Positions 19,301-28,392 of a stretch of 64,000 nt of DNA are shown here, one piece after another. The notes under the pieces are model-generated. The model worked only from the letters and a program-made list of their open reading frames with translations, ran no database searches and was not told the origin of the DNA. The position numbers and the translations under genes were made by a program. The DNA is from Brevibacterium sp. S22. Its GTDB lineage: Bacteria; Actinomycetota; Actinomycetes; Actinomycetales; Brevibacteriaceae. How positions within the stretch are numbered: the stretch's first letter is position 1; each line of letters opens with the position of its first letter. Where the stretch lies: NCBI RefSeq assembly GCF_004745485.1, contig NZ_RHFG01000013.1:52572-116571 (forward strand). Direction: 5' to 3'.

Positions 19301-19903
19301 ATGAGCTTCGACCATCAGTGGAACAGAGTACGCAGGGCCAATCCCGACCATTCCGCGAATTATGCGCAGCGGTGGCGTGATCTCGCCGCCGCCGGTCACG
19401 ACATCGGCGGTGAGGCGCGGTTCGTCAATGCCATGGCCCCGCGAGGCTCTCGCATCCTCGATGCCGGCTGCGGAACCGGCCGGGCCGGCGGACTGCTCAT
19501 CGACGAAGGGCATACGGTCTACGGCGTCGACCTCGACGAATTCCTCATCTCCGTCGCCGAGGAGGACTTCCCCAGTGGTGAATGGCACACCGGCGACCTC
19601 GCCGACTTCGACTTCGCCGGTGCCGGGATCAACGAGATCGACGTGGCCTTCTGCGCCGGAAACGTCCTGTCTTTCCTTGACCCCGCCTCCCGTCGGCAGA
19701 CCCTGGGCAACATCAAATCAACACTCAAACACGGCGGCCGCTTCGTTGCCGGCTTCGGTGCCGGGCGCGGCTACGACTTCGGCGAGTTCATCGACGACGT
19801 CAAGGCCACGGGTATGTTCGTCGAGCAGAAGTTCTCGACTTGGGAACTCCGCCCCTTCGACTCCGACAGCGACTTCCTGGTCCTCATCGCCGAAAGGCTG
19901 TGA
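19301..19903 (+). CDS. class I SAM-dependent methyltransferase
   Basis: 200-residue protein with a Rossmann SAM-binding core. Motif I reads ILDAGCGTGRAGGLLIDEGH (about residues 48-67) with the acidic ribose ligand region VYGVDLDEFLI after it, and motif post-II reads DVAFCAGNVLSFL. The substrate cannot be predicted. TAGGAT (19289-19294) ends 6 nt before the ATG, the leaderless pattern. The following monooxygenase gene has a normal ribosome binding site. Confidence 0.82.
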   Translation: MSFDHQWNRVRRANPDHSANYAQRWRDLAAAGHDIGGEARFVNAMAPRGSRILDAGCGTGRAGGLLIDEGHTVYGVDLDEFLISVAEEDFPSGEWHTGDLADFDFAGAGINEIDVAFCAGNVLSFLDPASRRQTLGNIKSTLKHGGRFVAGFGAGRGYDFGEFIDDVKATGMFVEQKFSTWELRPFDSDSDFLVLIAERL

Positions 19904-19978
19904 GCGGCTCGAATCGCAGGAGCGTCCGAACTAAGCTGGCACCGAACCCTGAAACCGATCAGCTGAGGAGAATCCACC

Positions 19979-20299
19979 ATGATCTTCATCGTCGTGAAGT
20001 ATGACGTGAAGCCCGAAAGCGTCGAGCAGTTCCCCGAGGCTGTGCGCGCCTTCACCGAGGCGACCCGCTCCGAACCCGGCAACCTCTTCTTCGAATGGTC
20101 GAAGAGCCTGGAGAACCCGAATGAGTTCGTCCTCGTCGAGGCATTCACCGATGACGGTGCCGAGCCGCACGTCAACAGTGATCACTTCGCCGCGGGCCTC
20201 GAGGCCATGCGTCCGCACCTGGTCTCGACCCCGAAGATCATCTCCCGCAAGATCGACGGCGAAGGCTGGGACGAGATGGGCGAGCTGAAGATCGACTGA
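19979..20299 (+). CDS. ABM-domain putative quinol monooxygenase
   Basis: 106-residue ferredoxin-like alpha/beta barrel of the antibiotic biosynthesis monooxygenase (YgiN-like) family (MIFIVVKYDVKPESVEQF; ATRSEPGNLFFEWSKS; FVLVEAFTDDGAEPHVNSDHF). The characteristic H-x3-H/F region is present. YgiN relatives oxidise quinols; other members are heme or dye monooxygenases. ATG 19979 has GAGGAG 8 nt upstream. Confidence 0.8.
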   Translation: MIFIVVKYDVKPESVEQFPEAVRAFTEATRSEPGNLFFEWSKSLENPNEFVLVEAFTDDGAEPHVNSDHFAAGLEAMRPHLVSTPKIISRKIDGEGWDEMGELKID

Positions 20300-20350
20300 T
20301 CCGTCTCCAGACCCTTCACCCCTGGTCGACTGAGCTAATAGACTTCAGCC

Positions 20351-20893
20351 ATGGCGACCAGAGCAGCGAACATCGAGTCCATTGAGAAGGCGTTCGGCGA
20401 ACCGTGGGCCACGACGCGGGGGCGCCTCGAAGACGCGGGCGGGGCATCGGCGAGCCATAAGGAGCTCGCCGATGCTCTCTACCCGCAGTTCGAGGGCGTC
20501 GTCGACAAGCACGGCTGGTGGGTCCAAGGCGCGGTCATCGCCTATGAGCAGGAGATCGGCAGACGTGTGCCCGGCCAACGCGCAGACGGCACTTTCGACG
20601 TTGCCGTGTCCCGCACCATCGCAGGGGACCGTTCCGAACTCATCGAAGAGTTCGCCTCCCTGATCGACGACACCCTCAACGAGGTGGCTCTCGACGGTGA
20701 TCCCCGCACCTCCGAGACGGCGAAGCGCTCCTTCTGGAGAGCGAACCTCGAGGGCGGGATCAAGGTCGAAGCCGCCGCCGAGGCGAAATCCGAGGGCAAG
20801 ACACTCTTCGTCCTCACCACGTCGAAGCTGCCCAGCCCCGAAGCCCTTGAGGAGTGGCGAGCCTTCGGCAAGGACTTTCTCATGCAGCTCTGA
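20351..20893 (+). CDS. DUF4287-like protein
   Basis: 180-residue soluble protein. The first half resembles DUF4287 (GEPWATTRGRLEDAGG, SHKELADALYPQF, HGWWVQGAVIAYEQEIGRR, followed by GQRADGTFDVAVSRTI). The second half has the spacing of an SRPBCC/AHSA1-type hydrophobic-ligand fold, less certain. Function is unknown. TTCACC (20315-20320) and TAGACT (20339-20344) with an 18-nt spacer precede the ATG by 6 nt, so the mRNA is probably leaderless. Confidence 0.65.
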   Translation: MATRAANIESIEKAFGEPWATTRGRLEDAGGASASHKELADALYPQFEGVVDKHGWWVQGAVIAYEQEIGRRVPGQRADGTFDVAVSRTIAGDRSELIEEFASLIDDTLNEVALDGDPRTSETAKRSFWRANLEGGIKVEAAAEAKSEGKTLFVLTTSKLPSPEALEEWRAFGKDFLMQL

Positions 20894-20933
20894 TCGTCCG
20901 GAAGCGGAACATCTCCGACAATCCCGCTTCGTC

Positions 20934-21806
20934 TCAGCCTATGATCGGGTTCCAGACTCCGAACAGGTGAGCCGCACCGATCGCGAACACGCACACGGAC
21001 ACAGCCGACACCACAACCACGAGATCACGGAATCCGAACGTCGAGCGCCTGCGCCACGTGCGTCCCGGTCGTCCGAAAGACCGCCCCTCCATCGCCATCG
21101 CCAGGGTGGTCGCCCGCCGGATCGAGACGACGAGGAGGACGAACACACCGCTGAAGAGACTGTTCGTACGCCGGACCAGCGAACCACCGGCGACACCTCT
21201 CGCCCGCCTGGCCATCGACAGGACCTGCCACTCACTGACCAGCAGCCCGAGCAGACGCGACGCCGCCAGGACCGAGACCACGACGACCTCGGGCAGACGC
21301 AGATGCTGAACGAGGGCATCGGCCAGATCGCGCGGATCGATCGTCGACGCGAGCACGATGAGCGGAATCGCCAGAGCCAGAGCACGGACGAAGATCGCCG
21401 CCGCCGCGGAAAGGGAGCCGGTGGTGAACAGGAGCGGACCGAATTCGACGACCACATCCCCAGTCTTCTCAGCCAGCAGAGCAGTGCCCCAAGCGGCGAG
21501 CAGAGCACCCGCCGGGAGGAACCACAGCCTCCTGGCTGCGGCCGCCAGATCGAGGCCCGTGGCCGGCAGAGCCAGCAATGACGCGAGCAGCACGACTCCG
21601 GCAGAGACCAGATCGATGCTCAGCAGTGTGCCGAACATGAGGATGAGGGCCACCCCGATCTTCGTCAGCGGATTGCACCGAGCCACAGCAGTGGAGCGCA
21701 CGACGGGGATGAGCTGGCCCGGATCCTGCACGGAAACCTCGGGGGAGGGGCGAGTGCGCTGATCGAGACTCTCACTCACTGCGATCACCGGCACTGACAC
21801 GGTCAT
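20934..21806 (-). CDS. ykoC: ECF transporter T component (YkoC-like)
   Basis: 290-residue integral membrane protein of the energy-coupling-factor EcfT family. It has about five to six helices and the coupling motif region ALAIPLIVLASTIDPRDLADAL plus the cytoplasmic SMARRARG that contacts the ATPase. It is the third gene of a thiamine-type ykoEDC operon. I chose ATG 21806, which overlaps the ATPase gene by 35 nt; an earlier ATG at 21896 would add 30 polar residues. Confidence 0.85.
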   Translation of the reverse strand: MTVSVPVIAVSESLDQRTRPSPEVSVQDPGQLIPVVRSTAVARCNPLTKIGVALILMFGTLLSIDLVSAGVVLLASLLALPATGLDLAAAARRLWFLPAGALLAAWGTALLAEKTGDVVVEFGPLLFTTGSLSAAAAIFVRALALAIPLIVLASTIDPRDLADALVQHLRLPEVVVVSVLAASRLLGLLVSEWQVLSMARRARGVAGGSLVRRTNSLFSGVFVLLVVSIRRATTLAMAMEGRSFGRPGRTWRRRSTFGFRDLVVVVSAVSVCVFAIGAAHLFGVWNPIIG

Positions 21807-23361
21807 CCGGTTGGCAGTCGGCGACTCGTTCTGCACTGCTGCGGTCTCCGAGTTCGAGGAGATCGGCGCCGATGGCTTCAAGGAACGAATGATCATGACT
21901 GACAGCGACTACAGCGGATCCGTAGTCCAAGGCATCGCGGAACATCTCCACCAGCCCCGCCCACGTCAGGGCATCCTGACCGAACGTCGGTTCATCGACG
22001 ATGAGCACTCGTGGTCGGGGAGCCAACATCGCCGCCACTGACAAGCGACGCTTCTCACCGCCGGACAGGCTCTGCGGATGCGCGTGCGCCAACCTGGTGA
22101 GACCGAGACCCCCGAGCAGTTCCGCCACCCTTGCCTGCGCCTCCGCGGCCGACCACCCGGCCAGCCGCGGACCCAGTTCGAGTTCGGCCGCCACGCTCGA
22201 AGTGAGGAACTGGTGTGCCGGTTCCTGGAAGACCATGCCGATGCGCGCCGCCAACTGCTTCGAGGGCCAGGCGAACGGACGGGTCCGCTTGGCACCTTCC
22301 CGCAGCGCCGCCTCGGCGAGGACCTGCCCGGAGAACTCGGGCAGCAGCCCTGCCAAGGTCAGAGCCGTGGTCGACTTGCCGGCCCCGTTCGCTCCGACGA
22401 GTCCCAGCGCCTGACCGGACCGCAGGCTCAGGCTCAGGTCCGACGCGGCGGGGGTGCGCATGCGCGGACGAGCAGCACTGAGCTGATCGGTGCGCAGCAG
22501 AACCTCGCCGAGGCGGCCCGAGCGGCCGCCCTCAATCGGACTGCCAGACAGGGGCCCCACTTGGTGTGCCGCCGACCGCGGGGGCGGAGGAGCCGAGAGG
22601 CCGCCTCGGCGCGGGGCGGGGGAGTCCTGCGGCATCCAGATGCCGCAGTCGATGAGCGTGTCGGTCAGCTCCGGATCGGTGAACAGCTGTCCGGGCGGGC
22701 CTTGGGCGACGATGCCGTCGCGGCCGAGCACGATGACCTGATCGACATGATCGATCCACAGCTCCACCCGGTGTTCGACGACGAGCATGGTCGCCGTGGT
22801 CTCAGCCTGCACGGTGAGCACGGCGTCACGGACCTCGGTCGCCGAGGCGGGATCGATATTGGCGGTGGGCTCGTCGAGGACGATGACATCCGGAGCCATC
22901 GCATGGATTCCGGCCAGCGCCAGCCGCTGCTTCTGCCCACCTGAGAGGGCCGCGCTCGGATGCTCCGGCGGCAGATCGAGTCCCAGCGCCCGCAGGGAGG
23001 AGGGGATCCGGGCCTCGACGACCTCTGCCGGGAGCCCGAGGTTCTCCATTCCGAACGCCACATCGTCGCCGATGCGGGAGAAGATCACCTGCGAATCGGG
23101 ATCCTGAAGGACCAGCCCGGTGCTGCCTCGGCGAGGATCCGGCGCCTCGCCGCCGACGAGGAGTTCACCTGCAGGCTCACCGGATTCCTCGGGAAGGACT
23201 CCGGCGACGGCGTGGAGGAACGTCGATTTCCCTGCCCCGGAGGCGCCGAGCAGCAGCACCCTCTCGCCGGCGGCGATCTGCAGATCGAGCGGACCGACGG
23301 CCGGTTCGTCACGGTCGGCGTGCGTCCACGAATACCCGCATGCGGTGATCGGCAGAGCCAT
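21772..23361 (-). CDS. ykoD: duplicated ECF transporter ATPase (YkoD-like)
   Basis: 529-residue protein with two ABC ATPase domains in one chain. Domain 1 has Walker A GASGAGKST, signature LSGGQKQR and Walker B VIVLDEPT. Domain 2 has Walker A GANGAGKST, signature LSGGEKRR and Walker B VLIVDEPT. A Pro-rich linker lies near residues 265-300. It powers uptake with the S and T proteins. The ATG at 23361 overlaps the ykoE stop in a TGATG junction. Confidence 0.92.
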   Translation of the reverse strand: MALPITACGYSWTHADRDEPAVGPLDLQIAAGERVLLLGASGAGKSTFLHAVAGVLPEESGEPAGELLVGGEAPDPRRGSTGLVLQDPDSQVIFSRIGDDVAFGMENLGLPAEVVEARIPSSLRALGLDLPPEHPSAALSGGQKQRLALAGIHAMAPDVIVLDEPTANIDPASATEVRDAVLTVQAETTATMLVVEHRVELWIDHVDQVIVLGRDGIVAQGPPGQLFTDPELTDTLIDCGIWMPQDSPAPRRGGLSAPPPPRSAAHQVGPLSGSPIEGGRSGRLGEVLLRTDQLSAARPRMRTPAASDLSLSLRSGQALGLVGANGAGKSTTALTLAGLLPEFSGQVLAEAALREGAKRTRPFAWPSKQLAARIGMVFQEPAHQFLTSSVAAELELGPRLAGWSAAEAQARVAELLGGLGLTRLAHAHPQSLSGGEKRRLSVAAMLAPRPRVLIVDEPTFGQDALTWAGLVEMFRDALDYGSAVVAVSHDHSFLEAIGADLLELGDRSSAERVADCQPDDRVSAGDRSE

Positions 23362-23984
23362 CAGCGCAGACGGCCGGAGGCGAAGGAGCTCAGCGCTCCG
23401 GTGGCCGCGATCGCCCGGTAGGCGAACCACGCGCCGATTCCGGAGATGACGAGACCAGAGACGATCGCGCAGACGGCATAGATCGCCTGGAAGCCGAACT
23501 GCCATTCGGCGTTGTACATGATGTTCTCGCTCACGGCCATGAACGCGGCCGCGAGCATTCCCGAGGCCGCGGTGACCCACAGGGTGAAGCGTCTGTAGCC
23601 GAAGGCGGCGAAGACGAGCTCGGCCCCGAGGCCCTGCAGCAGGCCCGACAGCAGCACGGTCGCTCCGAAGTGGGAACCCAGGACGGCTTCGACGATGGCG
23701 GCGATGAGCTCGCACAGGAGGGCGGCACCGGGTTTGCGGATGATGGCTGCGGCCAGCGGTCCCGCGAGCACCCAGAGGCCGGCGATGAGGCCGATCGAGG
23801 GTGGGAACGCCTGGAACGCGAGTTCGAGGACCTTCCAGCTCAGAGCCAACACCCAGAACACGAGCCCGACGGCGATGCCGAGCACGGCGGTGGTGACGTA
23901 GTCGACCACCCGCCACTGTTTGGACTTCGGCGCCGAGGTGAAGGCGCGCGCGGAGGTGGTCTTCGGCGTGGTGGTTTTCGGCAT
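23361..23984 (-). CDS. ykoE: ECF transporter S component, thiamine/HMP type (YkoE-like)
   Basis: 207-residue membrane protein with about five helices, matching the YkoE S-component family (WRVVDYVTTAVLGIAVGLVFWV at residues 24-45; GLLQGLGAELVFAAFGYRRFTLW). It captures thiamine or its hydroxymethylpyrimidine precursor. It is the first gene of the operon and lies directly behind a TPP riboswitch, which independently supports the substrate. The ribosome binding site is GAGGAGG, 5 nt before the ATG, and would be masked in the ligand-bound state. Confidence 0.9.
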   Translation of the reverse strand: MPKTTTPKTTSARAFTSAPKSKQWRVVDYVTTAVLGIAVGLVFWVLALSWKVLELAFQAFPPSIGLIAGLWVLAGPLAAAIIRKPGAALLCELIAAIVEAVLGSHFGATVLLSGLLQGLGAELVFAAFGYRRFTLWVTAASGMLAAAFMAVSENIMYNAEWQFGFQAIYAVCAIVSGLVISGIGAWFAYRAIAATGALSSFASGRLR

Positions 23985-24009
23985 TGTGCCTCCTCATGCA
24001 AGGAGGGGT

Positions 24010-24110
24010 GAAGAGTCTCGACTTCCTTCGGCGGTGCTAACCGCATCAGGTTCGAGGGTCTGCAGCTTCTTCTGCACTCTCAGCGCCCCTGACGGCGCTC
24101 CCCTGTCGTA
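24010..24110 (-). ncRNA. TPP riboswitch (THI element)
   Basis: Read on the minus strand, the conserved TPP aptamer core is clear: GGGGAGC, then GCTGAGAGTG, then GACCCTCGAACCTGAT, then CGGTTAGCACCGCCG and GGAAG. It sits 25 nt before the ykoE start and controls the thiamine transporter operon, turning it off when TPP binds. Ends are approximate. Confidence 0.95.
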
Positions 24111-24180
24111 GCCACCACTGTACAACAGAGGAGCGCGGGGGCGACCGCTCAATGGAGACGAACGCGGTGCCGGCCGCTGA

Positions 24181-25098
24181 TCAGCTCGGAACCACCATGA
24201 CCGGGCCCTCGGCGTGGTTGAGGACTCCGCGCGAGACGGATCCCAGCAGAGCGCTGCGGATCCGTCCGCGCCCGCGGGTGCCCATCACCGTCAGCTGCGC
24301 ACGCGAGCTGATCTCGACGAGGGTCTCGGTGGGGTCGCCGACCGGCACCGAGGTGGTCACCGTCAGATCCGGGAACTGCTCGGCCAGCGTTTCGGCCTCC
24401 TTCTCCAGCCCGTCGGTCAGCTGTTTCTGACGACGTGCGGTGACCTCGGAGCTGAGTTCGAGGTCCGGGTACCAGTACAGCCATTCCTCACCGGCCGGCA
24501 ACACCGCGACGAGCTCGAGGTCCGCCCCTCGCACAGCCGCCTCAGCGGCAGCCGTGAACATGGCGACCCGACCGGCGTCCGAGCCGTCGACGGCGACGAC
24601 CACCGGACCCTCGGCGCCGGGTTCCGAGGGCGACCGTTCGGGGACGACGATCGTCGGGCAGTTCGCGTGAGCCGGCAGAGCCGTGGACACGGATCCGAGG
24701 ACGCGGCCCATGAAACCGCCGCGGCCGCGGGCACCGACGATGACGACCTCGGCGTTGGCACTGAGCGTGACGAGCGCACCGGCAGAGTTGCCGGGCACCG
24801 TGCGGAAGGACTTCTCACCGGGGTGTTCGCGCAGAAGTTCGACCGCCTCGGCGAGAGTCTTCTCTGCGTTCTTCTTCGCCTTGTCATCCTCGGGTTCGCT
24901 GGGGATGGAGGCCATATTCGGGTAGATCATCGTCGGCAGCTCATAGGCGGTGACGGCGGTGAGAACGGTTCTGCGGCGTTCGGCCTCGATCACGCCGTAA
25001 CGGACAGCCTGGGCAGCGAGTTCGGAGCCGTCGAAGCCGACGAGGACGCCGAGTTCGAGGTTCAGGCCGGATTCGGACGAACTGGATTGAGCAGACAT
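24181..25098 (-). CDS. universal stress protein, tandem USP domains
   Basis: 305-residue protein with two UspA domains, roughly 15-155 and 165-305. Each carries an ATP-binding loop of the G-X2-G-X9-G-S/T type (VIVGARGRGGFMGRVLGSVSTALPA; VMGTRGRGRIRSALLGSVSRGVL). Tandem ATP-binding USPs are common in actinobacteria and linked to dormancy or energy stress. It has a clear GAGAGG ribosome binding site and no operon partner. Confidence 0.92.
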   Translation of the reverse strand: MSAQSSSSESGLNLELGVLVGFDGSELAAQAVRYGVIEAERRRTVLTAVTAYELPTMIYPNMASIPSEPEDDKAKKNAEKTLAEAVELLREHPGEKSFRTVPGNSAGALVTLSANAEVVIVGARGRGGFMGRVLGSVSTALPAHANCPTIVVPERSPSEPGAEGPVVVAVDGSDAGRVAMFTAAAEAAVRGADLELVAVLPAGEEWLYWYPDLELSSEVTARRQKQLTDGLEKEAETLAEQFPDLTVTTSVPVGDPTETLVEISSRAQLTVMGTRGRGRIRSALLGSVSRGVLNHAEGPVMVVPS

Positions 25099-25215
25099 CT
25101 CGCACCTCTCGATCGGGGCCTGTCCAACCCAGACGCAGACGACGGCCCCGACTGGCGGTATCGTCTGCGCCGCCTTCAGTCTACCAACAGACTTCTACGG
25201 GAGGTAGAAATGCGT

Positions 25216-25245
25216 GTTCGGTGAGAACCTTCATCTCACCTGAAC
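25216..25245 (-). terminator. hairpin after the DUF4916 gene
   Basis: GTTC-GGTGAGA pairs with TCTCACC-TGAAC with one bulge and a 7-nt loop, 12 nt past the stop codon of the minus-strand gene. A second small hairpin (TTCTAC / GTAGAA) lies just beyond, near 25190-25210. Confidence 0.45.
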
Positions 25246-25256
25246 GAGTCTGGACC

Positions 25257-25796
25257 TCAGACGCGGAAGCCCAGATGAGCCAAGGCGATACGCAGGATAT
25301 GGTCCTGGCCGTAGCAGAGCTCGCCGACGATATCGGGACGCAGAGTCTCCTCGGGAGTCAGCCAGTCGAGGCTGAGCGCATCGGCGCGCGGGGTGCACTC
25401 GCCGCGGACCTCGAGGATGAAGCACATGGAGATCGCATGCTGCCTCGGGTCGTGGAGCAGGGACGAGCCTTCGGTGGGGAAGTACTCGGCGATGTGGAAC
25501 GGCGAGATCGCCGGAGGGATGACCGGCAGCGCCATCGGGCCGAGGTCATTCTCGGCATGACGCATCAGCGCGGTGCGGATTGTCTCGTGGAAGCGGATCC
25601 GCCCGCCCACGACCTCCCGTCCGAGGGTCCCGTCCTCGAGGCTGCGCAGCAGCAGGCCGATGCGCTCGACATTGCCCGTCTCGCCCACCCGCACAGGGAT
25701 GGCGTTGACATAGGGGATCGGCATGCGTCTGCGCAGGCGTGCGTACTCTGCGTCGTCGAACCAGTTCTCATCGAAGTCCAGGGCAGTCCGGGTCAT
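25257..25796 (-). CDS. DUF4916 (NUDIX-like) protein
   Basis: 179-residue protein matching the actinobacterial DUF4916 family of NUDIX-fold proteins (MPIPYVNAIPVRVGE; VVGGRIRFHETIRTALMRH; FHIAEYFP; HDPRQHAISMCFILEVRGEC). The Nudix box is degenerate: GGRIRFHETIRTAL retains only part of the GX5EX7REUXEEXGU pattern, so hydrolase activity is doubtful. ATG 25796 gives the family N-terminus. Confidence 0.75.
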   Translation of the reverse strand: MTRTALDFDENWFDDAEYARLRRRMPIPYVNAIPVRVGETGNVERIGLLLRSLEDGTLGREVVGGRIRFHETIRTALMRHAENDLGPMALPVIPPAISPFHIAEYFPTEGSSLLHDPRQHAISMCFILEVRGECTPRADALSLDWLTPEETLRPDIVGELCYGQDHILRIALAHLGFRV

Positions 25797-25877
25797 GACC
25801 CAATATTCCCACAACCTCACTCGCAGCAGAAGTGTCCGGACACCCAGTTGGTGAACCAGAACACGCATCGGGTAAAG

Positions 25878-25895
25878 TATCTTGATGTCGAGATA
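25878..25895. promoter_or_regulatory. operator-like palindrome upstream of prpD
   Basis: TATCTTGATGTCGAGATA is an 18-bp near-perfect palindrome about 95 nt before the prpD start, of the type bound by MarR-like dimers. A second perfect repeat, CGGCAG-agac-CTGCCG, follows at 25906-25921. No regulator gene is adjacent, so the cognate protein is unknown. Confidence 0.45.
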
Positions 25896-25990
25896 AATTT
25901 TCGACCGGCAGAGACCTGCCGAGTGACGTGGCCTACAGTTGTGTCAGCACTATGTGACCATTTCCGGTCAAGGACTATGAAGGGGTATCC

Positions 25991-27487
25991 ATGATCAATC
26001 ATGAAGTCCGCACCTACAAGAGCTCAGAGAACCTGGCTCGTGAAGATCAGCTCGCATGGAAGATCGCCGAGGTCGCATCCGACCCGACGCCGGTCGATTC
26101 CGATGTCACTGAGATGGTCATCAACCGCGTCATCGACAACGCTGCCGTCGCCGCGGCATCCGTGCGCCGCTCCGCTCCGACCCACGCCCGTGAGCAGGCC
26201 CAGACCCACCCGTTCAATCCCGGTGCCAACATCTTCGGCCTGCCGGTCGGTGACCGCTTCTCCCCGGAATGGGCCGCTTGGGCCAACGGCGTGGCCGTGC
26301 GCGAACTCGACTTCCATGACACCTTCCTCGCCGCCGAGTACTCGCACCCCGGTGACAACATCCCGGCCGTGCTCGCCGTCGCCCAACACAAGGGCATCGG
26401 CGGTGCGGACCTCATCAACGGCATCGCCACCGGATATGAGGTCCAGGTCGACCTCGTCAAGGGAATGTGCCTGCACGAGCATAAGATCGACCACGTCGCC
26501 CACCTCGGCCCCTCGGCCGCGGCCGGCATCGGTGCGCTGCTGCACCTGCCCACCGAAATCACCTTCCAGGCTGTCCAGCAGGCCCTGCACGTGACCACCG
26601 CGACCCGTCAGTCGCGCAAGGGTGAGATCTCTTCCTGGAAGGCCCATGCCCCGGCCTTCGCCGGCAAGATGGCCGTCGAATCCGTCGACCGTGCGATGCG
26701 CGGCGAGGGTGCACCGAATCCGATCTACGAAGGTGAGGACGGCTTCATCGCCTGGATCCTCTCCGGTCCCGAAGCCCGCTACACCATCCCGCTGCCGGGC
26801 AAGGGCGAATCGAAGCGCGCGATCCTCGACACCTACACCAAGGAGCACTCGGCCGAATACCAGGCCCAGGCGCTCATCGACCTCGCCCGCAAGCTCGGTG
26901 GACAGATCGAGGACCTGTCGAAGATCAAGCGCGTCGTCATCCACACCTCGCACCACACCCACTACGTCATCGGCACCGGTGCCAACGATCCGCAGAAGAT
27001 GGATCCTGGGGCCAGCCGCGAGACCCTCGACCACTCGATCATGTACATCTTCGCCGTGGCGATGCAGGACCAGGGCTGGCACCACGAACACTCCTATGCT
27101 CCCGAGCGTGCCGGCCGTCCCGACACCGTCGAGCTGTGGCACAAGATCGAGACCACTGAGGATCCCGAGTGGACCCGCCGCTACCACTCGATCGACCCGA
27201 ACGAGAAGGCCTTCGGCGGACGTGTGGAGATCGAGTTCGAGGACGGTTCGACCCTGGTCGATGAGATCGCCGTCGCCGACGCCCACCCCTTCGGTGCGCG
27301 TCCCTTCGCCCGTGCGAACTACATCGAGAAGTTCAAGACCCTGGCCGAGGGCATCGTCTCCGACTCGGAACAGGCTCGCTTCATCGACCTCGCCGAGAAC
27401 CTCGAGAGCCTCGACGCCGAGGGCGTGGGCGAACTCAGCTTCACAGTCGACGGACTCGAGCACAGCGGATCGAAGGGCATCTTCTGA
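25991..27487 (+). CDS. prpD: 2-methylcitrate dehydratase (MmgE/PrpD family)
   Basis: 498-residue PrpD dehydratase that converts 2-methylcitrate to 2-methyl-cis-aconitate in propionate breakdown. It has the helical N-terminal domain with the conserved histidine-rich [21 protein letters not shown] region and the [21 protein letters not shown] segment, followed by a mixed C-terminal domain. Length is normal. AAGGGG 7 nt before the ATG is a good ribosome binding site. It heads a prpD-prpB-prpC-hydratase operon with 1-nt and 4-nt overlaps. Confidence 0.95.
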   Translation: MINHEVRTYKSSENLAREDQLAWKIAEVASDPTPVDSDVTEMVINRVIDNAAVAAASVRRSAPTHAREQAQTHPFNPGANIFGLPVGDRFSPEWAAWANGVAVRELDFHDTFLAAEYSHPGDNIPAVLAVAQHKGIGGADLINGIATGYEVQVDLVKGMCLHEHKIDHVAHLGPSAAAGIGALLHLPTEITFQAVQQALHVTTATRQSRKGEISSWKAHAPAFAGKMAVESVDRAMRGEGAPNPIYEGEDGFIAWILSGPEARYTIPLPGKGESKRAILDTYTKEHSAEYQAQALIDLARKLGGQIEDLSKIKRVVIHTSHHTHYVIGTGANDPQKMDPGASRETLDHSIMYIFAVAMQDQGWHHEHSYAPERAGRPDTVELWHKIETTEDPEWTRRYHSIDPNEKAFGGRVEIEFEDGSTLVDEIAVADAHPFGARPFARANYIEKFKTLAEGIVSDSEQARFIDLAENLESLDAEGVGELSFTVDGLEHSGSKGIF

Positions 27488-28392
27488 TGCTCGGCGCACA
27501 GGCAACCCCTGCCGAGCGCCGCGCGAAGTTCCGCGAGCTGCTCGCAGGCGATGAGATCCTCCAATTCCCCGGGGCCATCAACCCGATCAATGCTCAGATC
27601 ATCGAGCAGACCGGATTCGAAGGCGTCTACATCTCCGGCGGAGCGTTCTCCGCGGCCATGGGCCTGCCCGACATCGGGCTGACGACGCTCACCGAGGTGG
27701 CCGACCACGGACGCAATATCGCCCGGGTGACGAACCTGCCGACCTTCATCGACGCCGACACCGGATGGGGCGAGGCCATGAACGTGGCCCGCACCATCCA
27801 GGAGTTCGAGGACGCCGGAATCTCGGGCATGCACTTGGAAGACCAGGTCAACCCGAAGCGCTGCGGCCACCTCGACGGCAAGGAGGTCGTGACTGCGGCC
27901 GAGATGTCCAAGCGCATCAAGGCCGCCGTCAAGGGCCGCCGGGACGAGAACTTCGTCATCTGCGCCCGCACCGACTCCCGCGCAGGCGAAGGCCTCGACG
28001 CCGCCATCGACCGGGCGAAGGCCTACGCCGATGCCGGTGCGGACATGATCTTCCCCGAAGCGATGCGAGATCTCGGAGAGTTCGAGAGATTCGCGTCCAG
28101 CGTCGATGTGCCGATCCTGGCGAACATGACGGAGTTCGGAAAGAGCGAACTGTTCACCACCGAGCAGTTGGCGAATGTCGGAGTCAAGCTTGTGATCTAC
28201 CCGGTCACGACTCTGCGCATCGCCATGGGTGCGATCAAATCGGGCCTGCAGACCATTCGGGACAAGGGCACTCAGGTGGACCTGCTCGAGGGCATGCAGA
28301 CCCGTGCGGACCTGTATGACACGATCGACTACGCGGCATACAACGAGTTTGACGCCGCAGTCTTCAACTTCTCACAGGAGGGTCACCAGTGA
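27487..28392 (+). CDS. prpB: methylisocitrate lyase
   Basis: 301-residue member of the isocitrate lyase/PEP mutase superfamily. It cleaves 2-methylisocitrate to pyruvate and succinate. The catalytic KRCGH motif is present (DQVNPKRCGHLDGKEVV), as are the Mg-binding DADTGWGEA loop and YISGGAFSAAMGLPD. The start overlaps the prpD stop by one base (TGATG). Confidence 0.95.
   Translation: MLGAQATPAERRAKFRELLAGDEILQFPGAINPINAQIIEQTGFEGVYISGGAFSAAMGLPDIGLTTLTEVADHGRNIARVTNLPTFIDADTGWGEAMNVARTIQEFEDAGISGMHLEDQVNPKRCGHLDGKEVVTAAEMSKRIKAAVKGRRDENFVICARTDSRAGEGLDAAIDRAKAYADAGADMIFPEAMRDLGEFERFASSVDVPILANMTEFGKSELFTTEQLANVGVKLVIYPVTTLRIAMGAIKSGLQTIRDKGTQVDLLEGMQTRADLYDTIDYAAYNEFDAAVFNFSQEGHQ

Noticed and set aside
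26024..27505. 493-codon minus-strand open frame opposite prpD
   Set aside because: Shadow of a clear prpD gene with low-complexity Gly/Val/Asp translation and no ribosome binding site.
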